NCBI RefSeq assembly: GCF_030063445.1 | Contig: NZ_JASITD010000007.1 | Location: 124,001 to 188,000, forward strand | From: Hymenobacter sp. H14-R3 | GTDB taxonomy: Bacteria > Bacteroidota > Bacteroidia > Cytophagales > Hymenobacteraceae | Reading direction: 5' to 3' | DNA: 64,000 bases | The notes under the pieces: generated by a model | What the model was told of the DNA's origin: nothing | Databases searched by the model: none | Seen by the model: the letters and a program-made list of their open reading frames with translations, nothing else | Part shown: in pieces, positions 7,133-16,463 of the stretch | Layout: the number at the start of each line of letters is the position of its first letter | How positions within the stretch are numbered: the first letter of the stretch is position 1 | Program-made: the position numbers and the translations under genes

Positions 7133-10126
7133 ATGGCTACCAATAATTACCGAAACCCGACGAGTGGTCCCGCCGCCACCAACCGCCCGGTGCCTCCTGC
7201 CGAGCAAGGCGTGGCGCGCCCGGCGCGGGGCAACACGCCCCGCCCGGCCCCCGGCACCGCCCCCACGCCGGCCAAAGGAACCGCTCCTGCGGGCCGGGCC
7301 CGGGCCCAGGCGGCTCCCGCCCGGCCCGCTACGCCCCGCGGGCCACTGCTGGGGGTGGGCCAACTCACGGCATTTCTGCGCGACCGGCGCTTTCACCTGC
7401 TCATTGGGTTTGGGCTGCTGCTGGGCTCGCTCTACCTCACCATCGCCTTCACCTCGTTTCTGCTCAGCGGGCGCGCCGACCAGAGCGTAGTGGCCGCGCT
7501 CGGCACCGTATCGGTGAAGGAAGCCGGCCAGGAGTCGGGCAACTGGCTGGGCCTGCTCGGGGCCTGGCTAGCCGAAAAATTGATTTACCGCGGCTTCGGG
7601 CTGGCTTCGTACGGGCTGATTCCGATTGTTTTTTTTCTGGGTTATAAGATTGTGTTTCGACGCGCGGCCGGTTCGGTGAGCTACGTGCTGGCGCTGGGGC
7701 TATTTAGCATCTTGTGGGTCAGCTCGTTGCTGGGCTACGTAGTGGTGCAGCTAGCCCAGCCCGGCGCCGCGCAGCTCGGGGCCGACCGCGCCCAGGCCCA
7801 CCGCTACGACTGGCTGAGCGGTGGCGCGGGCTACGAGCTGGCGCTGTGGCTCGACTCGCTGCTGGGCTGGGGCACCGTGCTGCTGCTGGCCTTCGGGCTC
7901 ATCATGTTCGTGGTATTTTTCTTCAACGTTACCAGCCTCAACCTGGGCCTGGGCGGCCGCGATGACGAAGACTACGAAGGCGAAGAAGGCGACGCCGAAG
8001 CTCCCGCGGTAGCCGTAGTAGCCGCCGCGCCCGCAGCCGTTCGCCCGCCCAAAGCCCCCGCTCCCCGCCCCACTGAGGCCGAGTTTGAGCCCGCCCCGGC
8101 TCCCAGCCGCGAGGCTGAGTTTGAGCCTGCCCCCGCGCTGCGCCCCAGCCCGCTCAAAGCACCGCAACCCATCAGCACCAGCTTTGAGGTAGTAGGCGCG
8201 GGCGACGATGACGACGACAAGCCAGAACCTGCGCCCACGCCCGCGCTGGCCCTCACGGGCCCGGTGGCAGCCGTGGCGCTGGCCGTGCCGGCCGGCGCTA
8301 CCAGTGCCGTGGCGTTGCCGATAGCGGTGGCCTCAGTGGCGGCGGCTGCCGTAGCCGCAACCGGGCCCACTTTTTCCTTTGAATTGCCAACGGCCGAGCC
8401 GGAAGCCGCGTCCGCGCCGCCCGTGGCGGCCAGCATCCCGACGCCGCTCTCGCTGGCCGACCTAGCCGATGGCCCGGTGCCGCTGCGGGCGCCCACTCCG
8501 GCTTCCCGCCTGGAAATTACGGTGCCCAACCGCGACGACCTCGACCCCAACGCTGGGGCCGACATCGCGGCCGTGGCCGATGAGGACGAGGACGCCGACG
8601 TTATGCCCGATGTCAACTACGACCCCACGCTCGACCTCTCGCGCTACCATTTCCCGACCCTGGAGCTGATGAATGACTATGGCGTGGCCAAGGCCCAGGT
8701 AACCAAGGAGGAGCTGGAGGCCAACAAGGACCGCATTGTGGAAACGCTGGGGCACTACAACATCTCCATTGCCAGCATCAAGGCTACCATCGGGCCCACG
8801 GTAACCCTTTATGAAATCGTGCCTGAGGCTGGTATCCGCATCTCCAAAATCAAGAGCCTGGAAGATGATATTGCCTTGAGCCTGGCCGCGTTAGGTATTC
8901 GCATTATCGCGCCCATTCCGGGCAAGGGCACCATCGGCATTGAGGTGCCGAACGCCAAGAAGGAGATGGTGAGCATTCGCTCGGTGCTGGGCAGCGAGAA
9001 GTTTGCCCGCACCGAAATGGACCTGCCCATCGCCTTCGGCCGCACCATCACCAACGAGGTATTTGTGGCCGACCTGGCCAAAATGCCCCACTTGCTCATG
9101 GCCGGGGCCACTGGCCAGGGTAAGTCGGTGGGCCTGAACGTGATACTGGCCTCGCTGCTCTATAAGCGCCACCCGGCGCAGCTCAAGTTTGTGCTCGTTG
9201 ACCCCAAGAAGGTGGAACTGAGCATTTTCAACAAGATTGAGCGCCACTTCCTGGCCAAGCTGCCCGACACGGAGGAAGCCATCATCACCGATACCAAGAA
9301 GGTGGTGAACACGCTGAATTCGCTGTGCATGGAGATGGACCGGCGCTACGACCTGCTGAAGGAAGCCGGCTGCCGCAACCTCAAGGAGTACAACCTCAAG
9401 TTTGTGGAGCGCCGCCTGAACCCCAAGAAGGGCCACCGTTTTCTGCCCTTTATCGTGCTGGTAATCGACGAGTTAGCTGACTTGATGATGACGGCCGGCA
9501 AGGAGGTCGAAACGCCCATTGCGCGCCTGGCGCAGCTGGCGCGGGCTATTGGTATTCACCTTATTGTGGCCACCCAGCGCCCCAGCGTGAACGTGATTAC
9601 GGGCATCATCAAAGCTAACTTCCCGTGCCGGATTTCTTTTAAGGTGACCAGTAAAATCGACTCGCGCACCATCTTGGATACCGGTGGGGCCGACCAGCTC
9701 ATTGGCCAGGGCGACATGCTGTTTTCGGCCGGCTCCGACCTCATTCGGGTGCAGTGCGCCTTCATCGACACGCCCGAAGTAGACCGCCTCTGCGACTATA
9801 TCGGCGAGCAGCAGGGCTACGCCGATGCTTACCTGCTACCCGAAGTAGCCGGCGCCGAAGGCGACGACGGCAGCGGCCAGGACGAGATGGACCCCAACGA
9901 CCGCGACTCCATGTTTGCCGAGGCGGCGCGCTGTATTGTGCTGCACCAGCAGGGCTCTACCTCCCTCATCCAGCGCAAGTTGAAGCTCGGCTACAACCGC
10001 TCGGGCCGCCTCATGGACCAGTTGCAGCAGGCTGGTATCGTGGGGCCGTTTGAGGGTAGCAAGGCCCGCGCCGTGCTCATCCCCGACGAGTACCAGCTGG
10101 AGCAATTGCTGAACTCCATGAAGTAG
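7133..10126 (+). CDS. ftsK: FtsK/SpoIIIE DNA translocase
   Basis: A 997-residue double-stranded DNA pump that moves chromosome ends across the division septum and activates XerCD at dif. The order is: a Pro/Ala/Arg-rich N terminus (1-75), four or five membrane segments (about 85-265), a long acidic then Pro/Ala-rich linker (about 275-475), and the motor. The alpha/beta motor has Walker A GATGQGKS (about residue 660) and Walker B FIVLVIDELADLMM. The winged-helix gamma domain, which reads KOPS-type sites, is at the end (GSTSLIQRKLKLGYNRSGRLMDQL). The division partner xerD lies 4 kb upstream. Confidence 0.96.
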   Translation: MATNNYRNPTSGPAATNRPVPPAEQGVARPARGNTPRPAPGTAPTPAKGTAPAGRARAQAAPARPATPRGPLLGVGQLTAFLRDRRFHLLIGFGLLLGSLYLTIAFTSFLLSGRADQSVVAALGTVSVKEAGQESGNWLGLLGAWLAEKLIYRGFGLASYGLIPIVFFLGYKIVFRRAAGSVSYVLALGLFSILWVSSLLGYVVVQLAQPGAAQLGADRAQAHRYDWLSGGAGYELALWLDSLLGWGTVLLLAFGLIMFVVFFFNVTSLNLGLGGRDDEDYEGEEGDAEAPAVAVVAAAPAAVRPPKAPAPRPTEAEFEPAPAPSREAEFEPAPALRPSPLKAPQPISTSFEVVGAGDDDDDKPEPAPTPALALTGPVAAVALAVPAGATSAVALPIAVASVAAAAVAATGPTFSFELPTAEPEAASAPPVAASIPTPLSLADLADGPVPLRAPTPASRLEITVPNRDDLDPNAGADIAAVADEDEDADVMPDVNYDPTLDLSRYHFPTLELMNDYGVAKAQVTKEELEANKDRIVETLGHYNISIASIKATIGPTVTLYEIVPEAGIRISKIKSLEDDIALSLAALGIRIIAPIPGKGTIGIEVPNAKKEMVSIRSVLGSEKFARTEMDLPIAFGRTITNEVFVADLAKMPHLLMAGATGQGKSVGLNVILASLLYKRHPAQLKFVLVDPKKVELSIFNKIERHFLAKLPDTEEAIITDTKKVVNTLNSLCMEMDRRYDLLKEAGCRNLKEYNLKFVERRLNPKKGHRFLPFIVLVIDELADLMMTAGKEVETPIARLAQLARAIGIHLIVATQRPSVNVITGIIKANFPCRISFKVTSKIDSRTILDTGGADQLIGQGDMLFSAGSDLIRVQCAFIDTPEVDRLCDYIGEQQGYADAYLLPEVAGAEGDDGSGQDEMDPNDRDSMFAEAARCIVLHQQGSTSLIQRKLKLGYNRSGRLMDQLQQAGIVGPFEGSKARAVLIPDEYQLEQLLNSMK

Positions 10127-10282
10127 TGCGGACGCTGGAAGTCGGCGCGTGGTATTGTTGAACAACTGTTGAACAACGATACTGCGCGCCGACTCCCAGC
10201 AGCCACGCTACTTCGGCTTTTGGCCCCGCTTTTGCGTATGTAGCCTTGTCCGGCTTTAAGCTGCCGGGCTTTCCTTCGCATC

Positions 10283-10927
10283 ATGACCAAGCAAATCTCC
10301 CTCTTGGCGCTCGCCGCCACCCTTGCCCTGCCCGCCGCCGCCCAGCAAGACCCCAAAGCTGGCAAAATTCTTGATGCCGTAAGCGCTAAGTACACGGCGC
10401 TCAAGTCGTTTCAGGCTGGTTTTACCCAAACCCTGGAAAACCCCGCCGCCAAGCTCAAGCAAAATATTAACGGCGACGTAACCGTGAGCGGCCAGAAATA
10501 CCACCTCAAAGCCAACGGCCAGGAGGTGCTCAACGACGGCAAAACCACCTGGACCTACCTCAAAAATGAGAACGAGGCCAACGTCTCGGAGACGGACCCG
10601 AACAACCAGGACATGTCGCCGGCCCAGATGTACTCGATGTATAAAAAGGGCTACAAGTACAACTACGTGAAGTCGCTCAAGGACGGCGGCGTAACCAGCG
10701 ACCTCATCGAGCTAACGCCCGAAGACCGCAAAAACGACGTGTTCAAGGTGCAGCTCATCGTAGGCACGGCCGACAAAGCCATTCACAGCGTGAAGACGTT
10801 CAAGAAAAACGGCACCCGTACTACGTTCACCCTCAAGAACTTCAAGCCTAATGTGCCCGTCTCGGCCAGCACGTTTGCCTTCGATAAAGCGCAGTACCCC
10901 GGCGTTAAAGTAGTGGACCTGCGCTGA
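10283..10927 (+). CDS. lolA: Outer-membrane lipoprotein carrier protein LolA
   Basis: A 214-residue periplasmic protein with a signal peptide (KQISLLALAATLALPAAAQQ). The mature part has LolA-type features: AVSAKYTALKSFQAGFTQTLEN at the start, then WTYLKNENEANVSE and alternating strands to PVSASTFAFDKAQYPGVKVVDLR. LolA takes lipoproteins from the inner-membrane LolCDE complex and hands them to the outer membrane. It follows ftsK after 156 bases, an order also seen in other Bacteroidota. A hairpin terminator lies downstream at 11014-11051. Confidence 0.88.
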   Translation: MTKQISLLALAATLALPAAAQQDPKAGKILDAVSAKYTALKSFQAGFTQTLENPAAKLKQNINGDVTVSGQKYHLKANGQEVLNDGKTTWTYLKNENEANVSETDPNNQDMSPAQMYSMYKKGYKYNYVKSLKDGGVTSDLIELTPEDRKNDVFKVQLIVGTADKAIHSVKTFKKNGTRTTFTLKNFKPNVPVSASTFAFDKAQYPGVKVVDLR

Positions 10928-10933
10928 GGGGTA

Positions 10934-11124
10934 GGGTAAGCTTTAGCTTGCCAGCAACTGCCCTAGGCCGCTGTACTCAGCGCCAAACTCCCTCCTGCAT
11001 ATCTGATTTCAGCAACGGCCCGCTTCTTCTGAAGTGGGCCGTTCTATTTTTACGCGCTAGCTGAGAGAATGACGTTGGGCTGGGAGGCTGATTCTGTTGG
11101 CTGGCGGCAAGCTAAAGCTTACCC
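10934..11124. repeat. Inverted repeat pair, GGYAAGCT family, enclosing a terminator
   Basis: A perfect 19-bp inverted repeat: GGGTAAGCTTTAGCTTGCC at 10934-10952 and its reverse complement at 11106-11124. The lolA terminator lies between the arms. Each arm is itself close to a hairpin, with AAGCT and AGCTT flanking TT. Confidence 0.75.
11014..11051 (+). terminator. Rho-independent terminator after lolA
   Basis: The stem AACGGCCC...GGGCCGTT has a short TTCTTC loop and is followed by CTATTTTTA. It lies 87 bases after the lolA stop. Confidence 0.75.
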
Positions 11125-11135
11125 TATACTTTTTT

Positions 11136-12452
11136 ATGCGCGAAGATTTCCTCCACTACGTCTGGCAGCACCAGTACTTCGATAAAGCCGACCTGCGCAC
11201 CACGGCCGGCGAGGAAATCCAGGTGCTGCGCCCCGGCCAGCGCAACGCCGATGCTGGGCCCGATTTTCTCAACGCCCGCCTGCGCCTCGGCGATGTGGAG
11301 TGGAACGGCGCGGTGGAAATCCACCTGCGCGCTTCGGATTGGCAACGACACAACCACCAGGTAGATGCGAAATATGACCAGGTAATACTGCACGTAGTGC
11401 TCACGGCCGACACCGACATTTTTAGAACCAATGCCAGCCTGATTTCGGCGCTGGCGCTGGCCCCGCGCCTGGCCCCCGACCTGCTGGCCCGCTATGAGGC
11501 GCTGGTGGCGGCCCCGCCCGCCGCGCCGCTGCCCTGTGCCCCGCTGCTGGGCCAGGTGCCGCAGTTGGTGCGCACGATGATGACCGAGCGTGCCCTGCTG
11601 GAGCGCGTGGAGCAAAAAGCCGATGCCATTGCCATGCTACACGGCCACCTGGCCGACGACTGGGAAGCCACCGCCTACCACGCTCTTATGGCGGCTTTCG
11701 GCTTCCAAAAAAACAGTGAGCCGCTGGCCCGCCTTGCCAAGGCCGTGCCGCTAGCTGTGCTGCGCCGCCACCGCCACGACGCCCGCCAGCTAGAGGCGCT
11801 GCTGTTTGGGCAGGCCGGCTTTCTGGTTGACAATGAGGAGACTGCGCAGGACGAGTACATCCGCGACCGGCGGCAGGAGCACGAGTTTTTGCGGCACAAG
11901 TACGGGCTGGCCGAGGCCGCGTTGGCCACCCACGAGTGGAATTATTTACGGCTGCGGCCCGCCAACTTCCCGGCCGTGCGCCTGGGGCAGCTGGTGGGGC
12001 TGCTGCACCGCCGCCCGGCCCTGTTCGACGCCCTGCTCACGGCTCAAAGCGTGGCCGCCCTCAGCGAGTTTTTTGCCGAGGCTCCGGCTCCCGCGTACTG
12101 GCAGCAGCACTACCGGCCCGGCCGGCCGGGCAAGGTGCCGGCCTTGGGTAAGAGTAGTATCAACCTGCTCATTACCAATGTAGTAGTGCCGCTACGTGTG
12201 GCCTACGCCCGCCACACTGGCCAGCCCGCGCTAGTCGAGAGCAGCGTGAGCTTATTAATGGAGTTGCCCGCCGAGCACAACCAGTACACCGACCTCTACC
12301 AGGCCCTGGGCTTTGAGCACCGCACCGCCGCCGACTCGCAAGGGCTGCTGGCGCTGCACAAGGGCTACTGCGCGCCGCGCCGCTGCCTGCACTGCGCCAT
12401 TGGTGGGCGGCTGGTGGGTGGGGGCGTGGCCCGCTTGCCCCGCGACCGATGA
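11136..12452 (+). CDS. DUF2851 family protein
   Basis: A 438-residue protein that matches the Bacteroidota DUF2851 family. The N terminus MREDFLHYVWQHQYFD is followed by GQRNADAGPDFLNARLRLGDVEWNGAVEIH, the most conserved block. Its acidic and aromatic residues and the GAVEIH strand resemble a nuclease-like fold, but no activity is established. Met at 11136 is used because the reading frame upstream overlaps the palindromic repeat and the known family starts at this MREDF. The stop overlaps the ATG of the next gene (ATGA), so the two are probably translated together. Confidence 0.85.
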   Translation: MREDFLHYVWQHQYFDKADLRTTAGEEIQVLRPGQRNADAGPDFLNARLRLGDVEWNGAVEIHLRASDWQRHNHQVDAKYDQVILHVVLTADTDIFRTNASLISALALAPRLAPDLLARYEALVAAPPAAPLPCAPLLGQVPQLVRTMMTERALLERVEQKADAIAMLHGHLADDWEATAYHALMAAFGFQKNSEPLARLAKAVPLAVLRRHRHDARQLEALLFGQAGFLVDNEETAQDEYIRDRRQEHEFLRHKYGLAEAALATHEWNYLRLRPANFPAVRLGQLVGLLHRRPALFDALLTAQSVAALSEFFAEAPAPAYWQQHYRPGRPGKVPALGKSSINLLITNVVVPLRVAYARHTGQPALVESSVSLLMELPAEHNQYTDLYQALGFEHRTAADSQGLLALHKGYCAPRRCLHCAIGGRLVGGGVARLPRDR

Positions 12453-13735
12453 GGTTAGCACTGGGCTTATTACTTAACGTATTGCTGCTAAGTGGCTTTC
12501 TGGTTTGGCTGCGCGCCGAATACCAGCGGGCCGGCGCGCCGCTGCGCCGCTGGCTGCTGCCGGCCCTGGGGTGGCGGCTGCTACTCACGGCCGCCAGCAC
12601 CTACCAGCTCAGCCCCGATGCCCGGCAAGCTCAGGGCGCCGCCCTGCTGTTGACAAAAGCCCTGTGGGCGCAACCGGGCCAGGTGCTCACCACGCTGCAA
12701 GGCGCTAGTTTTCTGATTGAGGGGCAGCAGCTTACGTATTATCAATGGTCCAATACCTTGTTTTTCATTAAGGTGCTGGCGCTGCTAAACCCGGCATCGA
12801 GTGGGGCGGTGTGGCTTAATACGTTGTACTTGAGTATGTTATGCTTTGTGGCTTGCTGGAGCCTGGTACGCACGCTGGCGCGAGTGCTGCCGGCTACGCC
12901 GGCGCTGGCTGGCGTGGTGGCCTTCCTGTTGTGGCCCACCGTGGTGTGGTGGACGGCCGGCCTCACCAAAGAAACGCTGGTGGTGGGGGCCGGGGCCGGG
13001 CTGGTGGCCCTGGCGTTGCGGGGGCTCTACGGTAGCCGGCTGGCCCGCCGGGTGCCGCTGCTGAGCCGGGTGCTGCTGGGCTTGCTACTGGCCTGGCTGA
13101 TGGTACGGATGCGCTATTTCTTCGCCCTGCCCTTGCTGGGCGGCCTGCTGGCGCTGGCGGCCGTGCGGCTGGCCACGCGGCGCGGCTGGCTGAGCCAACG
13201 TTCTTTAGCCCAGGCCGGTAGCCTGCTGCTACTACTAGCGCTGGCTGGGGCGAGCGCCGTGGCGCTGGGCGGCGAGCATCTGGCCCTGAGCTACTTCAGC
13301 CACGAGGTGAATGCCAATTACCAGCACGGCTTGCTGACCTCGCCCGGCCGCCCCCACCTGGCGTATGCCGACTGGCAGCCCACGCCCGCGGGCCTGCTGC
13401 GCCACGCGCCGCTGGCCGCCGCCCAGGTGCTGGTGCGGCCCTGGCCCGGCGAGTCGGCCCAGCCGCTTTACATAGGGGCTGAGCTAGAGAATATATTGAT
13501 AATGAGCTTACTAGTAACTGCGCTGGTAGCAGTATGGCGCGGCCGCACCGGCCAGCTGCCGGTGGCCCTGGTGGTCGTGCTGGCCGCGTATTGCCTGCTG
13601 CTAGCCGCCTTCATCGGCCTAAGCACGCCCAACCTGGGTACCCTGCACCGCTACCGCGTGGCCCTGCTGCCCTGGCTGCTGCTGCTGCTGCTGCAAAACG
13701 ATTACGCCCGTAGGTTAATGAAGAATTTGGAATGA
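12449..13735 (+). CDS. Polytopic membrane protein of unknown function
   Basis: A 428-residue, very hydrophobic protein with about nine or ten membrane segments and short basic loops rich in Arg. No signal sequence or known enzyme motif can be recognised. The layout of hydrophobic segments could fit a GT-C-type glycosyltransferase or O-antigen-type membrane protein, but that is only a guess. It overlaps the DUF2851 gene by 4 bases (ATGA). The last five codons and the TGA stop lie inside an AT-rich inverted repeat (13718-13798), so the original C terminus may have been different. Confidence 0.7.
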   Translation: MRLALGLLLNVLLLSGFLVWLRAEYQRAGAPLRRWLLPALGWRLLLTAASTYQLSPDARQAQGAALLLTKALWAQPGQVLTTLQGASFLIEGQQLTYYQWSNTLFFIKVLALLNPASSGAVWLNTLYLSMLCFVACWSLVRTLARVLPATPALAGVVAFLLWPTVVWWTAGLTKETLVVGAGAGLVALALRGLYGSRLARRVPLLSRVLLGLLLAWLMVRMRYFFALPLLGGLLALAAVRLATRRGWLSQRSLAQAGSLLLLLALAGASAVALGGEHLALSYFSHEVNANYQHGLLTSPGRPHLAYADWQPTPAGLLRHAPLAAAQVLVRPWPGESAQPLYIGAELENILIMSLLVTALVAVWRGRTGQLPVALVVVLAAYCLLLAAFIGLSTPNLGTLHRYRVALLPWLLLLLLQNDYARRLMKNLE

Positions 13736-13798
13736 GGAATTTGGAATTCATGGGCGGGAGAAATTCTTCATTCCGCATTCTAAACTCCCAATTCTCCC
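13718..13798. repeat. AT-rich imperfect inverted repeat, GAATGAAGAATTT family
   Basis: The left arm has AATGAAGAATTTGGAATGAG and the right arm its approximate reverse complement (AAATTCTTCATTCCGCATTC). The left arm encodes the last residues and stop codon of the upstream membrane protein. Confidence 0.55.
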
Positions 13799-13804
13799 CT
13801 GTCG

Positions 13805-13812
13805 TACCTTTG
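13805..13812 (+). promoter_or_regulatory. -7 box (TACCTTTG) of the acetyltransferase gene
   Basis: An exact TAnnTTTG with only seven bases before the ATG at 13820. This implies a leaderless or nearly leaderless mRNA. Confidence 0.5.
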
Positions 13813-13819
13813 TCTACTT

Positions 13820-14452
13820 ATGGAAAACCCCGTTATCATTCTCGGCGCGCAGGCCGTGGGCACCGCCGCGCTGGATGCTTTTTTGTCTAATGATGTGGTC
13901 GTGTATTGTATCCTCGACGACGACCCCAAACTGCACAGCACTGAGCTGCTCGACGTGCCCGTGATGGGCAACACCGACGATGGCGAGCTACTGAAGCTAC
14001 TCGGTAAAAAGTGCGAAGTATTTGTGGCTACCGAAGATGCCGCCAGCCGCCGCAGCCTCACCAAAATGCTGCGCGACGAGTACGAGGTAGTGCCCGTGAA
14101 CTCCATTCACCAGCGCGCCAGCGTATCGGTGCACGCCGAAATTGGCCACGGTAACTACTTCGGCCCCAATGCGGTAGTGGCCGCCACGTCCAAGCTGGGC
14201 GAAGGCATTCTGGTGGGCCCCAACGCCGTGATTGAGGGCCAGGCCACGGTGGGCGACTACGCGCAGATAGGGTCGGGTGCCCAGTTGGGCGTGGGCGTTA
14301 GCATCGGGGCTGGGGCCTTTATAGGGCCCGGCGCAGTGCTGGTAGCCGGCGTGAAAGTGGGCGACAAAGCCCGCGTGGGCGCTGGCTCGGTAGTGGTGGC
14401 TGACGTGGCCGCCGGCCAAACGGTGTTCGGTAACCCGGCGGTAAAGGTTTAA
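13820..14452 (+). CDS. NeuD/PglD-like sugar O- or N-acyltransferase
   Basis: A 210-residue two-domain protein. The first 85 residues form a Rossmann-like PglD_N domain (PVIILGAQAVGTAALDAFL, then YCILDDDPKLHS). From about residue 90 it has hexapeptide repeats of a left-handed beta-helix (VGPNAVIEGQATVGDYAQIG and further), ending VFGNPAVKV. Members of this family acetylate an amino or hydroxyl group of nucleotide sugars for surface polysaccharide or lipid glycans. No glycan cluster is adjacent, so the substrate is unknown. The start is fixed by the promoter box seven bases upstream. Confidence 0.8.
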   Translation: MENPVIILGAQAVGTAALDAFLSNDVVVYCILDDDPKLHSTELLDVPVMGNTDDGELLKLLGKKCEVFVATEDAASRRSLTKMLRDEYEVVPVNSIHQRASVSVHAEIGHGNYFGPNAVVAATSKLGEGILVGPNAVIEGQATVGDYAQIGSGAQLGVGVSIGAGAFIGPGAVLVAGVKVGDKARVGAGSVVVADVAAGQTVFGNPAVKV

Positions 14453-14453
14453 T

Positions 14454-14546
14454 TAGTTAGCTGTTAGCCCGTAGCTGTTAGCTTTTCTGTTGCGAGGCTA
14501 CTGGTAAAAAGATAACAGCTAGCCGCTACTGGCTAACAGCTAAAAA
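14454..14546. repeat. Palindromic element, AGCTGTTAGC family
   Basis: The arms TTAGCTGTTAGCCCGTAGCT and, inverted, AGCCGCTACTGGCTAACAGC flank a short spacer. It fills the whole gap between the acetyltransferase gene and trhO. Related copies sit in the lpx operon junctions. Confidence 0.7.
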
Positions 14547-14547
14547 A

Positions 14548-15489
14548 ATGTATCAAGTCCTTCTCTATTACTGCTATACGCCCCTGGCTGACCCTGAGCA
14601 ATTTCGCGACGAGCACCACCGGCTGTGCCTCGACCTGGACTTGCGTGGGCGCATTATTGTGGCCGCCGAGGGGCTGAACGGCACCGTGTCGGGCAGCCGC
14701 GAAAGCTGCGCGGCCTACATGGCCGCCGTGCAGGCCGACCCGCGCTTCGCCGCCCTGGAATTCAAGATTGATGAGGTCGAGGCGCACACTTTTCAGAAGC
14801 TGCACGTGCGGCTGAAGGACGAGATTGTGCACAGCAGCCTGCGCCACGTGCGGCCCCACGAAAAAACGGGCCAGCACCTTACCCCGCAGCAGTTCAAAGA
14901 CTTGAAGGACCGCGACGACGTGGTGGTGGTCGATGTGCGCTCCGATTACGAGTACAACCTCGGCCGCTTCAAAAACGCCGTAACGCTGGATATCGAGAAC
15001 TTTCGCGACTTCCCCGAGCGCGTTGCGCGCTTGCAGGAGTTCAAGGATAAGAAGATTCTGACGTACTGCACCGGCGGTGTGAAGTGCGAGAAAGCCAGTG
15101 CCTTTTTGCTGGAGCAAGGCTTCGAAAACGTGTACCAGCTGCACGGCGGTATTATCAAGTACGGCCATGAGGTGGGCGGTGAAGACTTTGACGGTCAGTG
15201 CTATGTGTTTGATGGCCGCGTGGCAGTGGATGTAAATACCGTGAACCCCACCGTTATTTCGCGTTGCCACCACTGCCAGCACCCTTCGCCCCGCCTCATC
15301 AACTGCGCCAACCCGCAGTGCAACGCCCACGTGCCCCTCTGCGAAAGCTGCGGCACGCTGCTCGACGGGGCCTGCTCCGCGGCCTGCGCCGAGCACCCCG
15401 ACAAGCGGCCGTATGACGGCACGGGCACGTATCCTAAAATCAGCAACCACTACACACCCGCGCAGGGGCTGGCTTCGTACAGAGCGTGA
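14548..15489 (+). CDS. trhO: tRNA uridine(34) hydroxylase TrhO (rhodanese-like, YceA family)
   Basis: A 313-residue protein with the TrhO plan. An N-terminal acylphosphatase-like region (YYCYTPLADPEQF to GRIIVAAEGLNGTVSGS) is followed by a rhodanese domain with the active-site loop YCTGGVKCE (catalytic Cys near residue 173). A C-terminal cysteine-rich segment has about nine cysteines in CxxC pairs (CHHCQHP, CANPQCNA, CESCG), which probably bind zinc. TrhO adds oxygen to uridine 34 of tRNAs that carry 5-hydroxyuridine-type modifications. The start ATG directly follows the palindromic element upstream. The call is based on the active-site loop and domain order. Confidence 0.9.
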   Translation: MYQVLLYYCYTPLADPEQFRDEHHRLCLDLDLRGRIIVAAEGLNGTVSGSRESCAAYMAAVQADPRFAALEFKIDEVEAHTFQKLHVRLKDEIVHSSLRHVRPHEKTGQHLTPQQFKDLKDRDDVVVVDVRSDYEYNLGRFKNAVTLDIENFRDFPERVARLQEFKDKKILTYCTGGVKCEKASAFLLEQGFENVYQLHGGIIKYGHEVGGEDFDGQCYVFDGRVAVDVNTVNPTVISRCHHCQHPSPRLINCANPQCNAHVPLCESCGTLLDGACSAACAEHPDKRPYDGTGTYPKISNHYTPAQGLASYRA

Positions 15490-15493
15490 ATAT

Positions 15494-15575
15494 GTGGTAA
15501 GCTTTGGCTCGCCGTGCTACCGTTTGCGCACGTATAATTCCTTTTCAACTTACGGCAAGCTAAAGCTTACCGCAC
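15494..15575. repeat. Palindromic element, GGYAAGCT family
   Basis: The arms GTGGTAAGCTTTGGCTCGCC (from 15494) and CGGCAAGCTAAAGCTTACCG (to about 15574) are inverted copies with one or two mismatches. It fills the gap between trhO and the nucleoside phosphorylase gene. Confidence 0.7.
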
Positions 15576-15581
15576 ACTGCT

Positions 15582-16451
15582 ATGATTCCCGAATCAGAAC
15601 TCATTCTGAACCCCGACGGCACGATTTACCACCTCAATCTGCTGCCTGACCATATTTCCGATACCATCCTCACGGTGGGCGACCCGGCGCGGGTGGCCCA
15701 GGTGAGCCGGCACTTCGACTCCATTGAGTTTGAGGGCACGCACCGCGAGTTTGTGACCCACGTGGGCTACTACCGCGGCAAGCGTCTCACGGTGCTGAGC
15801 ACCGGCATGGGTACCGATAACATCGACATCGTGATGAATGAGCTCGATGCGCTCGTCAACATCGATTTCCTCTCGCGCACCGTGCGCCCCGTTGAGGAGC
15901 GCCTGAGCCTGCGCATTATCCGGCTGGGTACCAGCGGCAGCTTGCAGGCCGAGGTGCCGGTGGGGGCCATGCTGGCCACCCAGCACGCCATCGGCCTCGA
16001 TTCGCTGATGCAGTTTTACCCCTTCATGGAGACTGGCTTGGAGACGCTGGTAGCCAAGGACTTGCAGCAGCATCTGGGTCTGCCTTTCGCGCCCTACGTG
16101 GTGCGCGGCTCCGACCTGCTGCGCGAGCAGCTAGCCGCCGACCTGCTCATTGGCAACACCGTAACCTGCCCCGGCTTCTACGGCCCGCAGGGCCGACGCC
16201 TGCGCCTCGACCTGCGCACGCCCGACTACATGCAGCGGCTGCAAGACTTCCGCCACGAAAGCCCGGAGGGGGATTTCCGCCTCAGTAATTTCGAAATGGA
16301 AACCGCTGGTTATTACGCACTTGGCCAGCTATTGGGCCACGAGGTGCTGAGCCTCAACGCCATCGTGGCCAACCGCGCCACCGGTGAGTTTGCCAAAGAC
16401 GCCGGCGATATAGTAGACAAAATGATTGCCCGCACGCTAGCCCTTATTTAG
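15582..16451 (+). CDS. Nucleoside phosphorylase (uridine phosphorylase-like)
   Basis: A 289-residue member of the PNP/UDP phosphorylase family, which cleaves nucleosides with phosphate for base salvage. The block TILTVGDPARVAQVSRHF holds the Gly-Asp of the phosphate site. YRGKRLTVLSTGMGTDNIDIVMNEL and RIIRLGTSGSLQ continue the conserved core. FEMETAGYYALGQLLGHEVLS carries the Glu-Met-Glu that contacts the ribose. The combination fits uridine phosphorylase better than purine enzymes, but base preference cannot be fixed from sequence alone. Confidence 0.85.
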   Translation: MIPESELILNPDGTIYHLNLLPDHISDTILTVGDPARVAQVSRHFDSIEFEGTHREFVTHVGYYRGKRLTVLSTGMGTDNIDIVMNELDALVNIDFLSRTVRPVEERLSLRIIRLGTSGSLQAEVPVGAMLATQHAIGLDSLMQFYPFMETGLETLVAKDLQQHLGLPFAPYVVRGSDLLREQLAADLLIGNTVTCPGFYGPQGRRLRLDLRTPDYMQRLQDFRHESPEGDFRLSNFEMETAGYYALGQLLGHEVLSLNAIVANRATGEFAKDAGDIVDKMIARTLALI

Positions 16452-16463
16452 AGCAACGCAACA

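Noticed and set aside
14533..15450. A 305-codon minus-strand frame opposite trhO
   Set aside because: TrhO motifs on the plus strand are complete. The antisense product shows none.
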